DNA of 14,204 nt. It comes from Enteropsectra breve. Taxonomy: Eukaryota > Microsporidia. The stretch lies in contig JALPMN010000547.1 in NCBI GenBank assembly GCA_024243835.1, forward strand, positions 1 through 14,204, written 5' to 3'. The position numbers and the translations under genes were made by a program. Positions within the stretch are counted from its first letter, which is position 1; every line of letters begins with the position of its first letter. Shown here in pieces: positions 14,117-14,204 of the stretch. The notes below the pieces were generated by a model that was given only the letters and a program-made list of their open reading frames with translations, ran no database searches and was not told the DNA's origin.

Positions 14117-14204
14117 AGGGCCTCTGGAAGCTGAACAAAGAATTGAGCTGATATTTGACAACAGAAAAAGTATTGAATTTGTATCTAATTAAATGTGTGT
14201 ATTT

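Overview
The window reads as nuclear DNA of a very compact eukaryote, most likely a microsporidian (inferred from sequence alone). Every gene is a single uninterrupted reading frame and no intron is needed. The conserved proteins are eukaryotic cytosolic types: a HYGH-type isoleucyl-tRNA synthetase, ribosomal protein uL4/RPL4, SRP19, and a TPR protein resembling TFIIIC subunit tau131/Tfc4. All look shortened relative to yeast or human. Several starts carry C- or G-rich triplets within a few bases of the ATG, with AAATTT blocks just upstream, as described for Encephalitozoon and other microsporidia. Gaps of about 0.4 to 1.0 kb are longer than in the most compact Encephalitozoon genomes, so a less reduced lineage is likely. 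The genus cannot be named from this.

Layout. At 2-1051 (+) is the 3' part of a charged, probably disordered protein cut by the left edge; it carries a KEN box, a D-box-like motif and CDK-type sites. At 1436-2704 (+) is an unrecognised protein with about 11 to 13 membrane segments. SRP19 lies at 3201-3563 (+), convergent with RPL4 at 3948-4937 (-). At 5464-7191 (+) is a predicted secreted protein with a long Ser/Asp-rich region. It is convergent with the isoleucyl-tRNA synthetase at 7743-10802 (-). After a 1 kb gap, the TFIIIC-like TPR protein occupies 11840-14116 (+).

How the genes fit together. Four genes serve protein synthesis: RPL4 (ribosome), IleRS (tRNA charging), SRP19 (secretory targeting) and the TFIIIC subunit (transcription of tRNA and other Pol III genes). 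Nothing suggests co-transcription. The lineage-specific genes are the cell-cycle-like protein, the polytopic membrane protein and the secreted Ser-rich protein, and these are the most interesting part.

Three starts needed care. SRP19, IleRS and the TFIIIC-like gene have frames that stay open upstream to a TTG, but the first in-frame ATGs (3201, 10802, 11840) are the credible starts. I saw no mobile element, CRISPR array, tRNA or rRNA. No clear new multi-gene system is visible.
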